The translations under genes and the position numbers were made by a program. Shown here in pieces: positions 22,181 to 34,719 of a DNA stretch of 64,000 nucleotides. Every line of letters begins with the position of its first letter. Positions within the stretch are counted from its first letter, which is position 1. The notes under the pieces were generated by a model that was given only the letters and a program-made list of their open reading frames with translations, did not search any database and was not told the DNA's origin. Source of the stretch: Acanthornis magna (taxonomy: Eukaryota > Chordata > Aves > Passeriformes > Acanthizidae). Location: NCBI GenBank assembly GCA_036785705.1, contig JAWUZG010000028.1, positions 1,612,001 to 1,676,000 on the forward strand, written 5' to 3'.

Positions 22181-24546
22181 CAGAGCTGTTGGGTCAGAAC
22201 TGTAATTTTAGCAGTGTTAATTCCTTTCTCATCTCCTTTGCAGATACAGTCTTCCAGCCTGCATGCTGAGATTTTGCTTTTTTTTCTCTACCCATTTAAG
22301 ACTTCTTCTGTCCCTTTTACATAAGCAATGTCTTATATTATTAGCAAATAATTGTCATCTTCTGCTAAAAGAAGGGTTTTTTTGTTTTTTTTTTTAATCA
22401 TAGCTGTTCTCATGGCACTTACCATGTCTCTTTGTAACTTTGGAAATCAGAGTGTACTGAATTGATGCTACAGTGCATTCCTCCCACCTCCAGCATAATT
22501 TTCTACCAGACCTTGGCACAGACTCCCTGATCCTGCACATTTTCTTAGCAGTAAAAAAAAGAGCCATTTGAACTGCTACAATTTATGTGCTCTCACAGGG
22601 AAAACATTATTTCCTTTGAAGCAGCAGGAGCAAATCGAAGTATTCCTCACCGTGAGAGTAGCAATTGGTTTGAAATACCTGTCTCAACCCCTTGGAGCTG
22701 CCCACTCTCACAAACCAGTGGAATGTTTTGGAAAACATCTGCCAGCTCCCATGGAAGCCCATTGGTCCAGCACCACGCCTTTTTTCCATTGTTTCATGGG
22801 TTCCACCTACCGTGGTGAGCTGTGATATCAAAGAGCAGTAATAATCATTCAGTAGCACAGATACACCTGGGTACAAACCGAGATAATTATCATAGGGGAA
22901 TGTTTCTTTGCTGTGCTGAATTCTGGCTCAGAGATGACCACGTCTAGAGGTGGTGAGAGTAGATGAAGATACTGTCCTTTCTGTGAAATAATTGTTCAAA
23001 TTTTCATTTATTTTTTCTAATTCAGTTGACTTTCCAATGCCCTTCATTCTTCCCTTACCACAAATCTAACTCCTATTTTTGGGTTATCTTGTATTTATTC
23101 ATATTGTAATAATATCTAGTAGCTCTGATCATTATAATGGTTTCTGTTTACAAGGAAATGAAGAACTAAGTGTAAAGCAAGAGATCACGTTGATGGTGAG
23201 CACAAACGGTGAAAAAGAAAGAAATAAGATAATAAAAAGGCCACTTTCTTCCTAGGGTTTTATAAGGATCCTAAAGTACAGGGTTATACATTGAGAGCAT
23301 TACAATACCAAGGATCAATGATTAGGAATGAATAACGTGCTCATCCCAAACGAGTGTGACTTTTTGAAAATTAGTGTTTTCTTCAGTGGGACTCTGAAAA
23401 GGAGGAAAAGTGCTCTTGCAAGTGGCTTCTTTTCTCTCCTTGTATTCAGGAGTGAAGTTCTACATGCAGCTCAGCAAGCCTGCATGGATGGGGGCACAAA
23501 AGAGAGGCTCTGCATTGCTTTTTTGCCTGCAGTGATTCTGGCAACACAGTCCTGAGGGGAATTGGAACAGAGTGATTTCATTATTCCTTCTCTCCTAGTA
23601 TCTCATCTCTCTGTTTTATGACTACTGAACTCTCAGTTTTAAATCCCATTTCTGTATTGTTTCATTTTTTATTGTGTTTATTATTAGGGGAAAAAATTCT
23701 AACAATCATAATGAAATAGCAACAGTCCTTGCCATGATGAGATTTTAAATGTTAGATATGAATTAGTCTTAGGAATAACAAGATTTTGTTCTCTTACCCA
23801 ACAGGAATGTATCACTAAATCTCTAATATTTTGTTTAATGCATTCTTAAGAGCAGTGGGGATTTCACGTGGTGTGCACTCAGGGATGCCCATCTGTAAGA
23901 GATGGAAGCCTCTGTTGTTTCATAGCCTGAAATCTCACTCTACCTACCCTATTTCAGGACTTATCCTTACAGGGTGCAAGATTATTGCTGAATGACTGGA
24001 ACCAAACTCTGTGTGCCAGGGCACAGCCCCAGTGGTTTTGTGGGCATCTCTAAAGTTGTTGTCTGTACCTCTGAAGGAAAGAAATTCAGTCCCTTGTTGC
24101 AGCTTAGCTGATTTAGCAAGAGAGAGAATAAAAACTCTGATCTTAGTAAATTTCTGCAAGATAAAAAAGCACATGAAAATGAGATTTCCCCAACAATGGA
24201 ACCGTGGTGAGCACTGCAAAGCCCCATTTAGTGGTGAAGCTAATGACTAATGTATTTTCATATTCCATTGCCTCCGAGACTTCAGCTGCTTTTCCAGAAC
24301 TGGCTGGGGAAGCTGTTCCTCAGCTGAACAGGATCAGTGTTCATCACTACTGCAGCAGGACAATTCTTGGGAGGAGTTTATAGGAAATAACTTTTGTCAG
24401 CTGCAGGAAGGTTTCAGGAGCTCTTGAGCTGCTCCAGGTCTGCAGGATGGTCCCCTGGAGGAGCTGGACCATCCCAATCTTTGCAGAGCACCTGTTCACT
24501 ATCATGAGCCATTGCAAAAGGCTCCACCACTGGGATTGCTTTGTTA
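22181..24546. other. Unique non-coding sequence
   Basis: No gene or repeat is recognised. The frames are short and have no family resemblance. Confidence 0.5.
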
Positions 24547-24616
24547 AAGTTGTTGCCTAAAAGACAGGCTACGTGAAACTGAGGCCAAGACAAATTAGGA
24601 GTATAAAAGTGGACAA

Positions 24617-24622
24617 TTTATT
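24617..24622 (-). terminator. LTR polyadenylation signal AATAAA
   Basis: TTTATT on the plus strand gives AATAAA on the minus strand. It lies about 100 bases downstream of the LTR TATA box, as expected for the R region of a short LTR. Confidence 0.6.
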
Positions 24623-24714
24623 CAAGGCTGGTAAAGGCCTTGAAGGTATATCCGGGCAAGCAAAGTCCCGTCGGGGACGACACCCAAAATGGACAGAGGG
24701 TCACGAGCCCTTCA

Positions 24715-24747
24715 CCTTTTATAAGTTCTGTGCCATTAGCATATTGG
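24715..24747 (-). promoter_or_regulatory. LTR core promoter elements (CCAAT and TATA)
   Basis: On the minus strand, GGCCAATATG lies about 20 bases upstream of CTTATAAAAGG. The spacing fits a retroviral U3 promoter and would drive transcription toward lower coordinates. Activity cannot be judged from sequence. Confidence 0.55.
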
Positions 24748-25002
24748 CCCCTAATTCTCCAATCGCACCCTCAGGTGATGATGTTCACCACCCCAGGCCT
24801 GCTCCCCCCGTCTCACAGTTGTTTACATATTTTCGGGCCCTAGGGCAATGAATATGTCCTTGAATCTGTGTTCAGGGAGCCTTGTTTTGGCTAAAGGTGC
24901 TGGGAACAGAGGATTTTAGCACTTTGTAGGAAACACAGAACTACAGCAAGTTACAGATACATGAAGAGTAAAAAAACTAGAAATACTTGAAGGCATCAAA
25001 GT

Positions 25003-28000
25003 GAACAAGGCATGGTCTGCCATGTTTATAGAAAACAGTTAAATATTCCAGTAACAACCTTCTCCAAATCATGACAGAAAACACTAATGAAAAAAAAAAA
25101 AACATTTAAACCCCCAAACCAAATTTGTAATTCTGGGAACTGGGATTCCTATTTATAAATGAGTAGAGAATGTAGTGCAACCAGGAATTGCTCTCAAAAG
25201 GCTTCCTGAAATGTTAGTATTATTTTAAAAGTACCTACAAGGCAAGTGTTATTTGGAGGCACAAAGCCCTGCTACTTGAAACACTGTTTTCCTTTTAGTT
25301 CTATTGATTTCTTTTGTGACTCTTGGTTTCATTCCCAGGAACTTACAATGCTTGCTAAAAGCTCATGTTATTTATCTTCCATGAACTCTTGCAGATCTAT
25401 GATAGTTCAGCAAAATTCTATTTCTTAGCAATTTGTTCTAGATGACTTATATTTTCCAGAATTTAACCACAGGCTTGATTTTTTTTTTCCACCTGATATC
25501 CAAATTGTTCGAGATAATGATGTTTAAGAAATACTGTGGGCAATAAAAGGGAATGATTCTGGAATTTGTAGGTGCAAAGGCAGTCAAAATCTGGATGTTT
25601 TTAATATCTCTCCCTTTGAAGATTTTTCTCTGGTGTAACTGATGATCCTTTCCCTGTTTAGTTCTAAGAAAACACCTCTCAGTGTCCCTCTTTTAGGTTA
25701 CATACATCAAAGGTATTATAGATGTCTCTTGATAAGCAGACTTCTAGTTCTGCTTAGTGGCTGCCTTTTATTATAATACTTTGCAACTTTTTGTGTAGCA
25801 TTATTATGAGTAGCTTGCCGCATTGCATTGCGATATTTCAGTTTTATTACGAACATTAGGAAAATGTGTGGTATTTAATGTTTTTATTTGATACCTGTAA
25901 ACAGACAAATGGCTGCTCAGCACTGCATGAGCCTTGAGAGGCATTTTCAGCTTAACATTATTGCACTGGAGAAGCCATTGTTACATGAAGAGTTTGCTTG
26001 AGTAAACAACAGGATATTGGAAGTTCCTTTAGGAATAGTCTGGCAGTGACTTGGGCATGTTCTTTGAAATGTTGTGTTGGAAGTAATGCTTTATTTCTGA
26101 TAGAGGTATTCTATTTGAAATGGTAGGACACAATCATTACTCACTTCATCCCCTTTGACCAATGAACCTGAAAACATCTTCGGGCATTAAACTTGCATTT
26201 TTCTTAACAACCCTGCTATACCAGGGCAAAGATAATATTGAGAAATTTCATTGCTGCTTATGAGCAGGGCTATCATTAGTCATCAGAGTCATTATTAAAT
26301 TATATGATTTGTTTAATGGACCCACAGTATACTTGAATTGCTGAAAAATCAATTACATTTTTTTCTAGGAATTATAGGAGAGGGCCTACAAGCACACATA
26401 AATAGAAATTTATGTGAGGCTGTTCTAATAGGAACCAGACTGAAGTCTGAATTGCTGTGATAACTGCTAAAAAAAAGGCCTTTCTTATTTCTAAGAGCTG
26501 GAAGTTGGTGCCATTGAGAGATTGAAGTTAGGCCAAAACGATGTTACACATAAGCAGTCATTACCTCACAGTCATTCATTGTCTGCAAATGACTTCAGAT
26601 AGGATTATGTGGTTTGGTTTTTTTCCCTGGCATTAAGAATGGCATTCAAGCATTTGAATGTAAATGCCTAGTGCCATTTTCATGTCACAGACAGAGAACT
26701 AAAGACCTGCATCTTCCTGGAGTGGCAGAGGGAAGTCAAGCAGGATAGGCCACGACATTTAAAATAGCACATGACATCGGTGATTAGGGATCAGAATCCT
26801 ACTGTTTCAGGGAGACTCATTTTTTAAGAGACTTTAAATTTCTTTCTGGTTTCCTGCAATACTCTCTGACAGCTGATGTTTTTTGCCTTCCATGCAATCC
26901 TGCAGAGCCACAACATTTAGTTTCTTAAGAGTGTTCCAGCTAAAGCCCTGCTTAAAGATCTTCCATGAGTTGTCATTCCTGTAGTGTCTTCTGTATCCCA
27001 TAACCACAGTTTCATATTAGGATTTTTTTTACCTCATCTCAGTTAACAATTGTATACACTTATGTATGACTAAACAAGAAATGTTTTTACAAAATATGTA
27101 CAGACATTATTTCAACTTTCATTAACATGAAAGAAAGCTGCTTGGCTTTTATAGGATATTTCTCTTCTACCTGAAAGAGTTACAGCTAGGATTACCTCCT
27201 CTCTCTGAGTTTCTAGCATGCAAAAGTGATTCCATCTTCTGTATTTATCATGAGATAAACTTCACATATATGAACCACAGAATCTGAGATCTATTATTTC
27301 AAGAGAATTTAGAGAGAATAGACTAAATGACTATGAGCTAATCTACTTGCTGTAATTCACATAGCAGAAATGTCTCAATTATTTATACTGAAACCAGATC
27401 TAAGACAGCATGCAAACAGAGTGAATCATGAAAGTAGTTCCTGTGTTTCAGGAACTCCAGGAATTTCAAAACCAAAAGATCTGAAATTACTTTTTATTTG
27501 GGAATACAGCAGGAAATACAGAAATTGAAAATGGCTGCTGAGGAATGAGAGAAAGGATACCTGCATCACTCGTACAGACAGCTTGCAATTTGAAAAAAGT
27601 GGAATAAAGTGATTTGCAAGATTAATTTGTACCTAAAACTATACATTCTGGTAGGATAAAATCTTTGCAGATTGATACCAACAACTTCTCATTGAAAAAA
27701 TGCCTCCAGGCTTGATTTGGGAGGATATGTTCAACCACGCTCTCTGTCTGTGCTTTCACCTTTCTGCTCATCTCTGCCAATAACTCTGGAATCCAGCAGC
27801 TGATTTCAGCCAAATGTGATGGAACAGGCAGTGATTTCAAAAGTATTAAGCCCAAATGTGAAAATTAGTGGGTGTATAGGAATAAAGAAACTCAGATTAA
27901 TGCCTCTGAAGGGGGAGCGGATGGAGCATGAGCCCAGCAGTTGCATGGTCTGGCTGAGCTGCCAGCTGGCTCAGCAGCACACGGAGTAGCTTCCCTTTCC

Positions 28001-29090
28001 ATGGCCAATTTTCTGACTTGGGCTGTAACTCTGTCCAGATCACAGCTGTAAAGTTCCCTGACCCTTTTTGTGTGTATTGGAAGACAGCTGATACTCCCTT
28101 TTCAGCAATATGAACATTCAGGGGAATAAGAGAACCAGAATTCATGAATTCTACACAGGGAAATGTTGAGTTAATGCTGAAGAAGTGTCTGTCTGGAAGG
28201 TAAAGCTTGAGCTTCTGAGCAAAAAAGCATTGGAAATTGTTCATTTTGGCTCCCATTTCTCAGAATTCCTATAGCTTTTAGCACTTGTCCCACAAGTTTT
28301 CTTCAAGCAAAGAAATTCAGATTTCATAGTGCTTAGTGACAGGAATATTGCAGCTTGGGAGTGGGCTGTAAATCCTGGGTGGCTGTAGTAATTCCCAAGG
28401 GAATAGCATATGTCACCACAAACCAAGTATGAAGCTGATGGTTTTTCTGTCTCAGATACATCAGAGAGAAAACTCAAACTCATGTAGTAAAGACTCAACA
28501 GCTTTGTACACCTCCACCTGACAGAATGGAGTTTGCTTGAAGGACTCCATGCTTCCACCTGGAATTGCATGCATGGTGTGAGATCTGTGTGTTGGATAGT
28601 TACATTAGCAAATGTAATGCATTTGTTTCCTCTGAAGGTCTGAATAGGGAAACAATTATAGAGCTTTGGAAATTATTAATCCCCACACAGAATATATCCA
28701 TTGGAGATTTATAGCTGTAAAGTTTGGCTTTCCTTAATATCTGCTCATCTCCCCACATTCTTGCAAGAGATACACTAGCTTTCTAAAGTGATTTTTCTCC
28801 CATCATATTCTCTTTGATAATGATGCTATTTTTTTTTTAAATGAATTACAGCCTTTTTTGTTGTTGGGTTTTTTTTCCCTCTTGATACATCAAGTTTTGG
28901 TGAGCTGTCAGCCCTGCTTGTATCATCCACACAATCAAGTTTTAACCTGTGCCCAAGGTTTCCAGCCAAAACGTGGCAGATTAACACAAACCTTCAAATG
29001 AGCATGCAGAAGTCAGTGGGTCATTCCCTTTCCTCTTGAAAATTCAGGACTTTCCCCGTGCCCAGAGCCAGCAAGTTGATAAACACTCAC
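25003..29090. other. Unique non-coding sequence
   Basis: No gene or transposon is recognised. There is an A13 run at 25,090-25,102. The rest is AT-leaning unique DNA. Confidence 0.5.
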
Positions 29091-29172
29091 CAGCAGAGTT
29101 CATGGCCCAGGACCTCTCGTTCTGCAGCAGAACATTTGTGCCCACACAGCAACACTTGTCTTCACCATGGCT
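29091..29172 (-). other. Exon-like segment, 82 nt
   Basis: On the minus strand it is preceded by a strong acceptor (GTTCCTCCCTGCAG) and followed by CTG|GTGAGTG. One frame is open throughout (begins SHGEDKCCCVGTNVLLQ). The complementary plus strand also has an open frame here, which weakens the coding argument. No family is recognised. Confidence 0.15.
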
Positions 29173-31819
29173 CTGCAGGGAGGAACGTGTGCCCCTGGCT
29201 AAACATTGCCACAAATGGCACTAATCCTTCTTCACGATTCATGGATACCCACAGGATGGACTCGTGGAGATGCCAGACTGGAATTTGGAGTCAGACGCAG
29301 TTCAGGGGAAGATCTGACATTGTGTTGATTTCTGCGAAGCGCCCAGAGTACTCCCAGCCCACACAGATGTTTTATTATTGTGTATTAATATGCATTATTG
29401 AAATACCACCGGAAGGCCAGGAACAATTTCAGCTGTATTGTGCTGACACGAATAAAAATCACAGGAAGCAACAGCTATGGCCCCTAAAGGACTGTGGTTA
29501 GAAAAACAACAGGGGCCATACAGGAGAGATGGGCAGAAATAAGAGAGGTACTGAGGGGAAAGGGAAGCAAGAAACTCCTAATGAGATAAATGCAAGCACA
29601 GGGCTAGTATCAGGTGTGAAATAATTCCTATTGAAGACAGATTTATTCAATAACAAATATTATCTTGGTGAGCTGCTTTCTCCAAGGAGGCAAGCATGGG
29701 AGTGAGGATTTCAATTTTCATATGCATTATTGAGATTCCACATGCATGGCAGTGTTTTTAGTTTCCTCCAAATGCAGTTGAGACAAAAAACTTCAGCTAC
29801 TTTGGAGCCAGATGAAAATGTCACCAGGAAGCCTAATTTTTCAAATATACATGATTTAGAGTTGTAGCCCAAAGCATTTATTAAATACCAAGCTGCTCTA
29901 TGTCCCCTTTTTCACCCATATTTTTTGAACTCTTTTCCTTTTCTTGTTACATGAGCGTATTAGTTATATATCTGCAATGAATAAGGTCAAAATTGTAATT
30001 GCAGTTAGTACCTTCTCAAGCCTTTATATTACTGGTTGTCCATATTTATGGTCAAATCCTGTGCACCTGACTCAGGCAAGTAAGTATATTAAGTTCAGAG
30101 GAGATACCTTTTAAAAAAATTTTTACTCATATAATAACGACAGATCAAACAATGACATTCAGCTGGGAATTTGTCTGTCAATGCTAATTTTAGAAGTACC
30201 CATGAAAATACACTTTGTTTTCTTTGATTCTCTTCTCTTTATGAAGAGCTGAAGAGAGAACCATAAAATTCTCAGTAGTGGGACTTTGAATTCTGCATCA
30301 CTGTTGGGCTATCACAGTTTGCATTCTTTTGTGCAAGGTTCTCCTGCTGTCTGCAACCCAAGGGAAACAATCCACTGCAGGAAGCATTTTAAATTGTCAT
30401 GTAAACACAGAATAAAATTTCATTTATTTTATCTCTAGGTATATTTATACTTGTATTTTTTTAAAAAAAAATTGAAAGTCAAGAATTCTAGCTTTTGATT
30501 TCTTATTTTGAAGGACTACAAAAAGTTGATTGTGCTGTCTCTTATTTTATTAAAAGGTATTCCAGGTTGCTCGATCTCTTCCAAAGATCTTCCTTTGCTC
30601 AAAATTTTAGGTGATCATTAAAAGATGTTATAATACATGTAATTAAATAGAGCATAATATTTTCATGGGTTGTTTTTTGTAGCCACCATGCAGCAGAAGG
30701 ACCTGTATCAAGTAGATGAGACAGGATAATGGAATAGGAAGCAACCATTTTAAGTCTTTGCTTTTCAGAAAGAGGCATAACTAAAGTGTGGAGGTAAAAT
30801 GAAAGTGCCTTGGGATGTGAAAGGGTTAAGGATTGTGTATATGTTTGTGTGTGTGCTTGTGCATAAACTTATCTATGTGCTTTGCATGCAGCATTATAGA
30901 AATAATAGCTCTAATTTCCTGTTTCCTATATATTAAACACAAGATTTCTGCATAGAGACTCTTGAGTCTTAATAATTATTTAAACTTGCACTCAGTCTTT
31001 TGCTATATGCTTGGGACATCTCTTTTAAATTCTCTGCTGCCTATTTACTGTTTGTTTAATAGGTTTTTTCAGATGTGAGGTGGCTTTACAGGATGTATTT
31101 TGATTCAAGAGGGAAGCTCTTGCTGTGGCAGTGTGGATTTCAGAGGCAGCAGTTGTTGGCCTCAGGGCACTCATTGAGATAGCAGTTCTGAACCAGTTGT
31201 GATTAGGTGCATGTGAGAATGATATTTTGCATCTCTATGTACAGAATTTAGTTGAAGATTATTTCTTCCCCCAGCACATTTTAGATAAGAGAGTTCTTTT
31301 TTTTTTCTCACTCGGTTGTGATGCTCTCAGTTTTAACTGCTGTCATTTTATTCGTCCCTTCTGAAAAATATATATGACTATCCTATATCACCCCTTAGTA
31401 AACAATTTTTTTGGTGTTGCTATCAATTGATGGATTATTTCTTGATCAAGCAAGTCAGAATTATGAAGGACGAAATTTTATCCTTGTTTACTAAGAGCAA
31501 ACAAGGGGACACCCCTTAACCTTTAATGAAAGTACTCTTAACTTTAATACACAAATATAAATGTACATTGCCCTCCCTTCCCAGAAAGCAGATGAATAAG
31601 GACACCTCTCTGAACTGAGATTAGTCCTTAAATTTCATAATAAAATCAGAACTGAAATTATGGACATTTCCCAAGAACATAAATATACTGAAATTGTCCT
31701 TTGTTGAGCCTGCAGTATGTACTTTTTATTGAAGTAAATAATGTTACTAAATTACTCGAAGTATTCATTCCATTTGGGAGTTTTAAACTATCCCATACAG
31801 GGCCAGGTTTTCCACTTAC
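29173..31819. other. Unique non-coding sequence
   Basis: No feature is recognised except a short TG-rich stretch at 30,836-30,864. Confidence 0.5.
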
Positions 31820-31910
31820 CTAATCCTGCCTGCTCTCTAAGGCACAGCTCTTTATTCTGAAATGTGCTGTTATCAAAGAGTCCTGCTTGTTCTGGGCTCC
31901 TCCTACTTGT
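31820..31910 (-). other. Exon-like segment, 91 nt
   Basis: On the minus strand a moderate acceptor (TTTGTGCTCCACAG) precedes it and a good donor (TTAG|GTAAGTGG) follows. The frame starting with the first base is open (TSRRSPEQAGLFDNSTFQ...) and continues open on both sides from 32,024 to 31,788. It starts in phase 0. No family is recognised, and its length is compatible with an internal exon. Confidence 0.15.
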
Positions 31911-34152
31911 CTGTGGAGCACAAATGCATCTCTCTGAGGTTAAAAGTGTTAGTGTGAGTTGGAAATAGGGTACCCACTCGGCTAGAGCATTGTTCTGATC
32001 CTCAATATAGAAACTGAAGTTCACTTTGTTGTTTTGTTCAGTTTGATTTCACTTCACTGGAGTTTGAAAGTACTAGGGGAATTTTGTCAGTGCCCTATTT
32101 CAAGGAAATCTGATTAATCACTTTCTGTCACGCTGCATACTTTCCTGCTGTGTATTGTTGCTGAAGAAGGAAATTCCAGCCTGATGTTTTCATTAATGAT
32201 TGCAGAAGGTTGGGCTGGTACTACCTGCAAATATTGAATCGAGAGGGGTTATATGAAACCTTTTCATAATGTGCACCTCATTGTAAGAGAAGAGTTATTC
32301 CGTGTTCATATTCCGTCTGCCTTAAGGGTTACATCACATGAGAGCAGCAGCTCAGGCAGTTACCTGCAGAGAACAGGAGCCTTAAGGAAGCACTGTAGGT
32401 ATTTCTTGCTGTCTCATAATATGTTGGAAACTTGAAAAATATAAGAAGTCAAGATCTCAGCAGGTTCTTGTAAAATCTGATGTTTTTAATGTGGTTTATG
32501 CATGGAAATCAAAGTTTGGTTCACCAGCACCATGAAAGCATCCACTCTGTGAATGATCTCTGCATTTCCATTGTCTTCACCCGTTCACATCCAGATCTTT
32601 GTCTTCACCCTTTCTTATTCACAGGCTACGTATTCTTAAAAAAGAATTCTAAACCTTCTTGTGCAGGATGGCATAAGGAAATAGTTTAAGTAAAACTTCG
32701 AGTTTTCATTCCGGGTGGGAATCAGGTTCCCTTTTGAGGGGGCTGTTTTGTGGGGTAAGTTGTGGACCAGTAGTGGCCCAAAGACTGCTGGCTGAGGATA
32801 CACTCCCAGACATCACAGTTTGGGAGCCCAAGAGCCAAGCTGTAATTTAATGAGTCAGACCTCATTAAATGCTTCTTACTCTAGTGTTAGAGCTTGACAC
32901 TTCTCAAAATCTTCTGAAAGTGTAGTTCAGACTTAGATGCTTGCCATTACTTGGGATAGCTAGCTTGTTCTCCTATTCATCTAATTTACATGAAAGATAA
33001 GGATTTTGTTTCAACTTACACATAGTTATGTATTTGCAGTCTCCTGATTCATTGCTCATATTGATATATGACATGAGTTGATTGTTGAAATGAATTTCAA
33101 ATCCCACTTTATTTGCAATATATTCTAAGTATAGCGCTTAATGCAGTGTTTCACAGTGATTCAGAATAGAGGCAAGTGACTCAGAATCAGGGAGAAGTGA
33201 CTAAATTATTTTGACTGCTCTTGAAGGCATTTCTGTCATAAAGAGATACTGGGAAAGAATGCAAATATTGCATCAGAAGAGCACAAATTAAGTCAGAGGA
33301 ATAAAGTGGAGTACTGCAGTGAAAAGTAATGACACTCTGGATTGGATAGAAGATAAGAAGCCTGTAGAAGGGATAAAAGCTGAAGTTGGTGTGCTCCAAC
33401 ATGCTTTTTGGAGAAATATAAACTACAGCCCCAGGGATTTTAACAACTAAAGAATTTAGAGAGCAGTAGTTACAGAGCAATATTGAAAGGGAAAAGAATT
33501 AAAAGTTTCTTAGTGAAGAGAGATGCAACTAATTTGTTCTAAATTCTTGCTGATTTTAAAGTTTATGTAGTCCTTATCAAGAACTTCTTTGATGTAAATT
33601 GGGTTTTGTATCCTTGCTTAACATTTGAAATATTGCATAAACTGCAGCAGATTAAAATATCTTATATAACTACTGAAAGTTATCTCAGTTTTTTGCTTCC
33701 TCTTGAAAATGGTTTGCTTAGCTTGTTGAAACAGGCCTTTCTTACTGAAATCTAGTGGAAACTTCTAGAATTCTTCTACATGAATGACGCATAAAGTCTC
33801 ACTTAATTTGTCTTGTGTTTTTTTCCATTGTCTGCTGCATTCACTTTGCTTCCTGACTCAGTTTAATGAAGTTGCTGTGTGTAGGGAACATGGATATTAA
33901 GGCTGTGTCCTGCCCAAAGGCCCCAGGCAGGGCTGGCACAAGGTGCTGTGCAAACACTCAGATGCCATCGTGACCCCCAGTGTCATCTTGTCAAATTTAT
34001 TGCTTCAGTTTCACACATGCAGCAACTTCAGCTAAAAAGTGTTTTCTTCGAAGCCTTGTTGTGGTAGCGCAATTACTGCTCAGCAGCAGCAGAGTCCCTT
34101 GAACCCTACCGAGCTGGATTCAAGGGGCTGAAGAGCTGGGACCATTGAAAAC
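31911..34152. other. Unique non-coding sequence
   Basis: No feature is recognised. Confidence 0.5.
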
Positions 34153-34719
34153 ATGATGTCAGGTCTATCCCTTCCCTCGAGTGGGAATTGTGAAGAAATA
34201 AGAGCAACAGGTCCTCCTCTGTTGGCCTTGACAGCTCAGCTTCCTGGAGTGCAGGGGGAGGATTTAGTTTTTCTGCATCACCTGGTTCACTGCTGTATTA
34301 CTGCAGGGATCACCACGTGGTGTGATGAAGGGGACAGGAAAAATATCCTCCTAATATTAAACAGATGTCAAAGTCTTGCCAGAGCTGCCATTCTCCAGTT
34401 TAATAAAAAAGTAGTGTGGGGTACAGAAGTGCTGGAAAGGAAAAGGCATTTCTCTACACCCATCTATTTTAGTGGAAGAGGAATTTTTCATGGTGCAGAG
34501 CTGTGGAACCCCTGCCCTACACTCACAGGGTCTGACCCAGCCATGTGGGTCCCCACTGCCTGGCAAGGCACCCCAGTGCTGGGACACTCAGACTCACAGT
34601 TCTTGCAGAGGCCAGCATGGACCTGGACAACTGCTCTGGTGCCAGACAGTGACAGTGACAGTGACAGTGACGCTCTGTCATTCCCTACATGTATGATGGG
34701 TAAACAGAAGAGCTTGTGA
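34153..34719 (+). other. Unassigned 188-codon open frame
   Basis: This is an ATG-started frame of 188 codons in unique DNA. No signal peptide, membrane segment or known domain is seen. Near the end it runs through a GACAGT hexanucleotide repeat that gives alternating Asp-Ser residues. There is no promoter-like composition upstream, and no poly(A) signal is obvious close behind the stop. A frame this long can arise by chance in 64 kb, so the coding status is doubtful. Confidence 0.12.
34645..34671. repeat. (GACAGT)4.5 hexanucleotide repeat
   Basis: Four perfect GACAGT units are followed by GAC. Hexanucleotide units keep any reading frame, and here the plus-strand open frame reads Asp-Ser repeats. 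Confidence 0.95.

Larger units (their letters stand above)
24551..24998 (-). mobile_element. Solo LTR of an endogenous retrovirus
   Basis: Read on the minus strand, the 448-bp element begins TGATGCC and ends GGCAACA, an imperfect terminal inverted repeat with the canonical TG...CA ends. In the right order it shows a CCAAT box (complement of ATTGG, 24743-24747), a TATA box (ACTTATAAAAGG, 24715-24726) and an AATAAA signal (24617-24622) just before a small hairpin-forming stretch (arms 24623-24628 and 24637-24642), then a short U5. No retroviral gene sequence flanks it, so the internal part was probably lost by recombination between the two LTRs. The family was not identified. The 4-bp flanking duplication supports complete, precise ends. 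Confidence 0.8.
24547..25002. repeat. 4-bp target site duplication around solo LTR
   Basis: AAGT occurs directly before the LTR (24547-24550) and directly after it (24999-25002). A 4-bp duplication is typical of gammaretrovirus-like (class I) integrases. A fifth matching base is absent. Confidence 0.65.
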
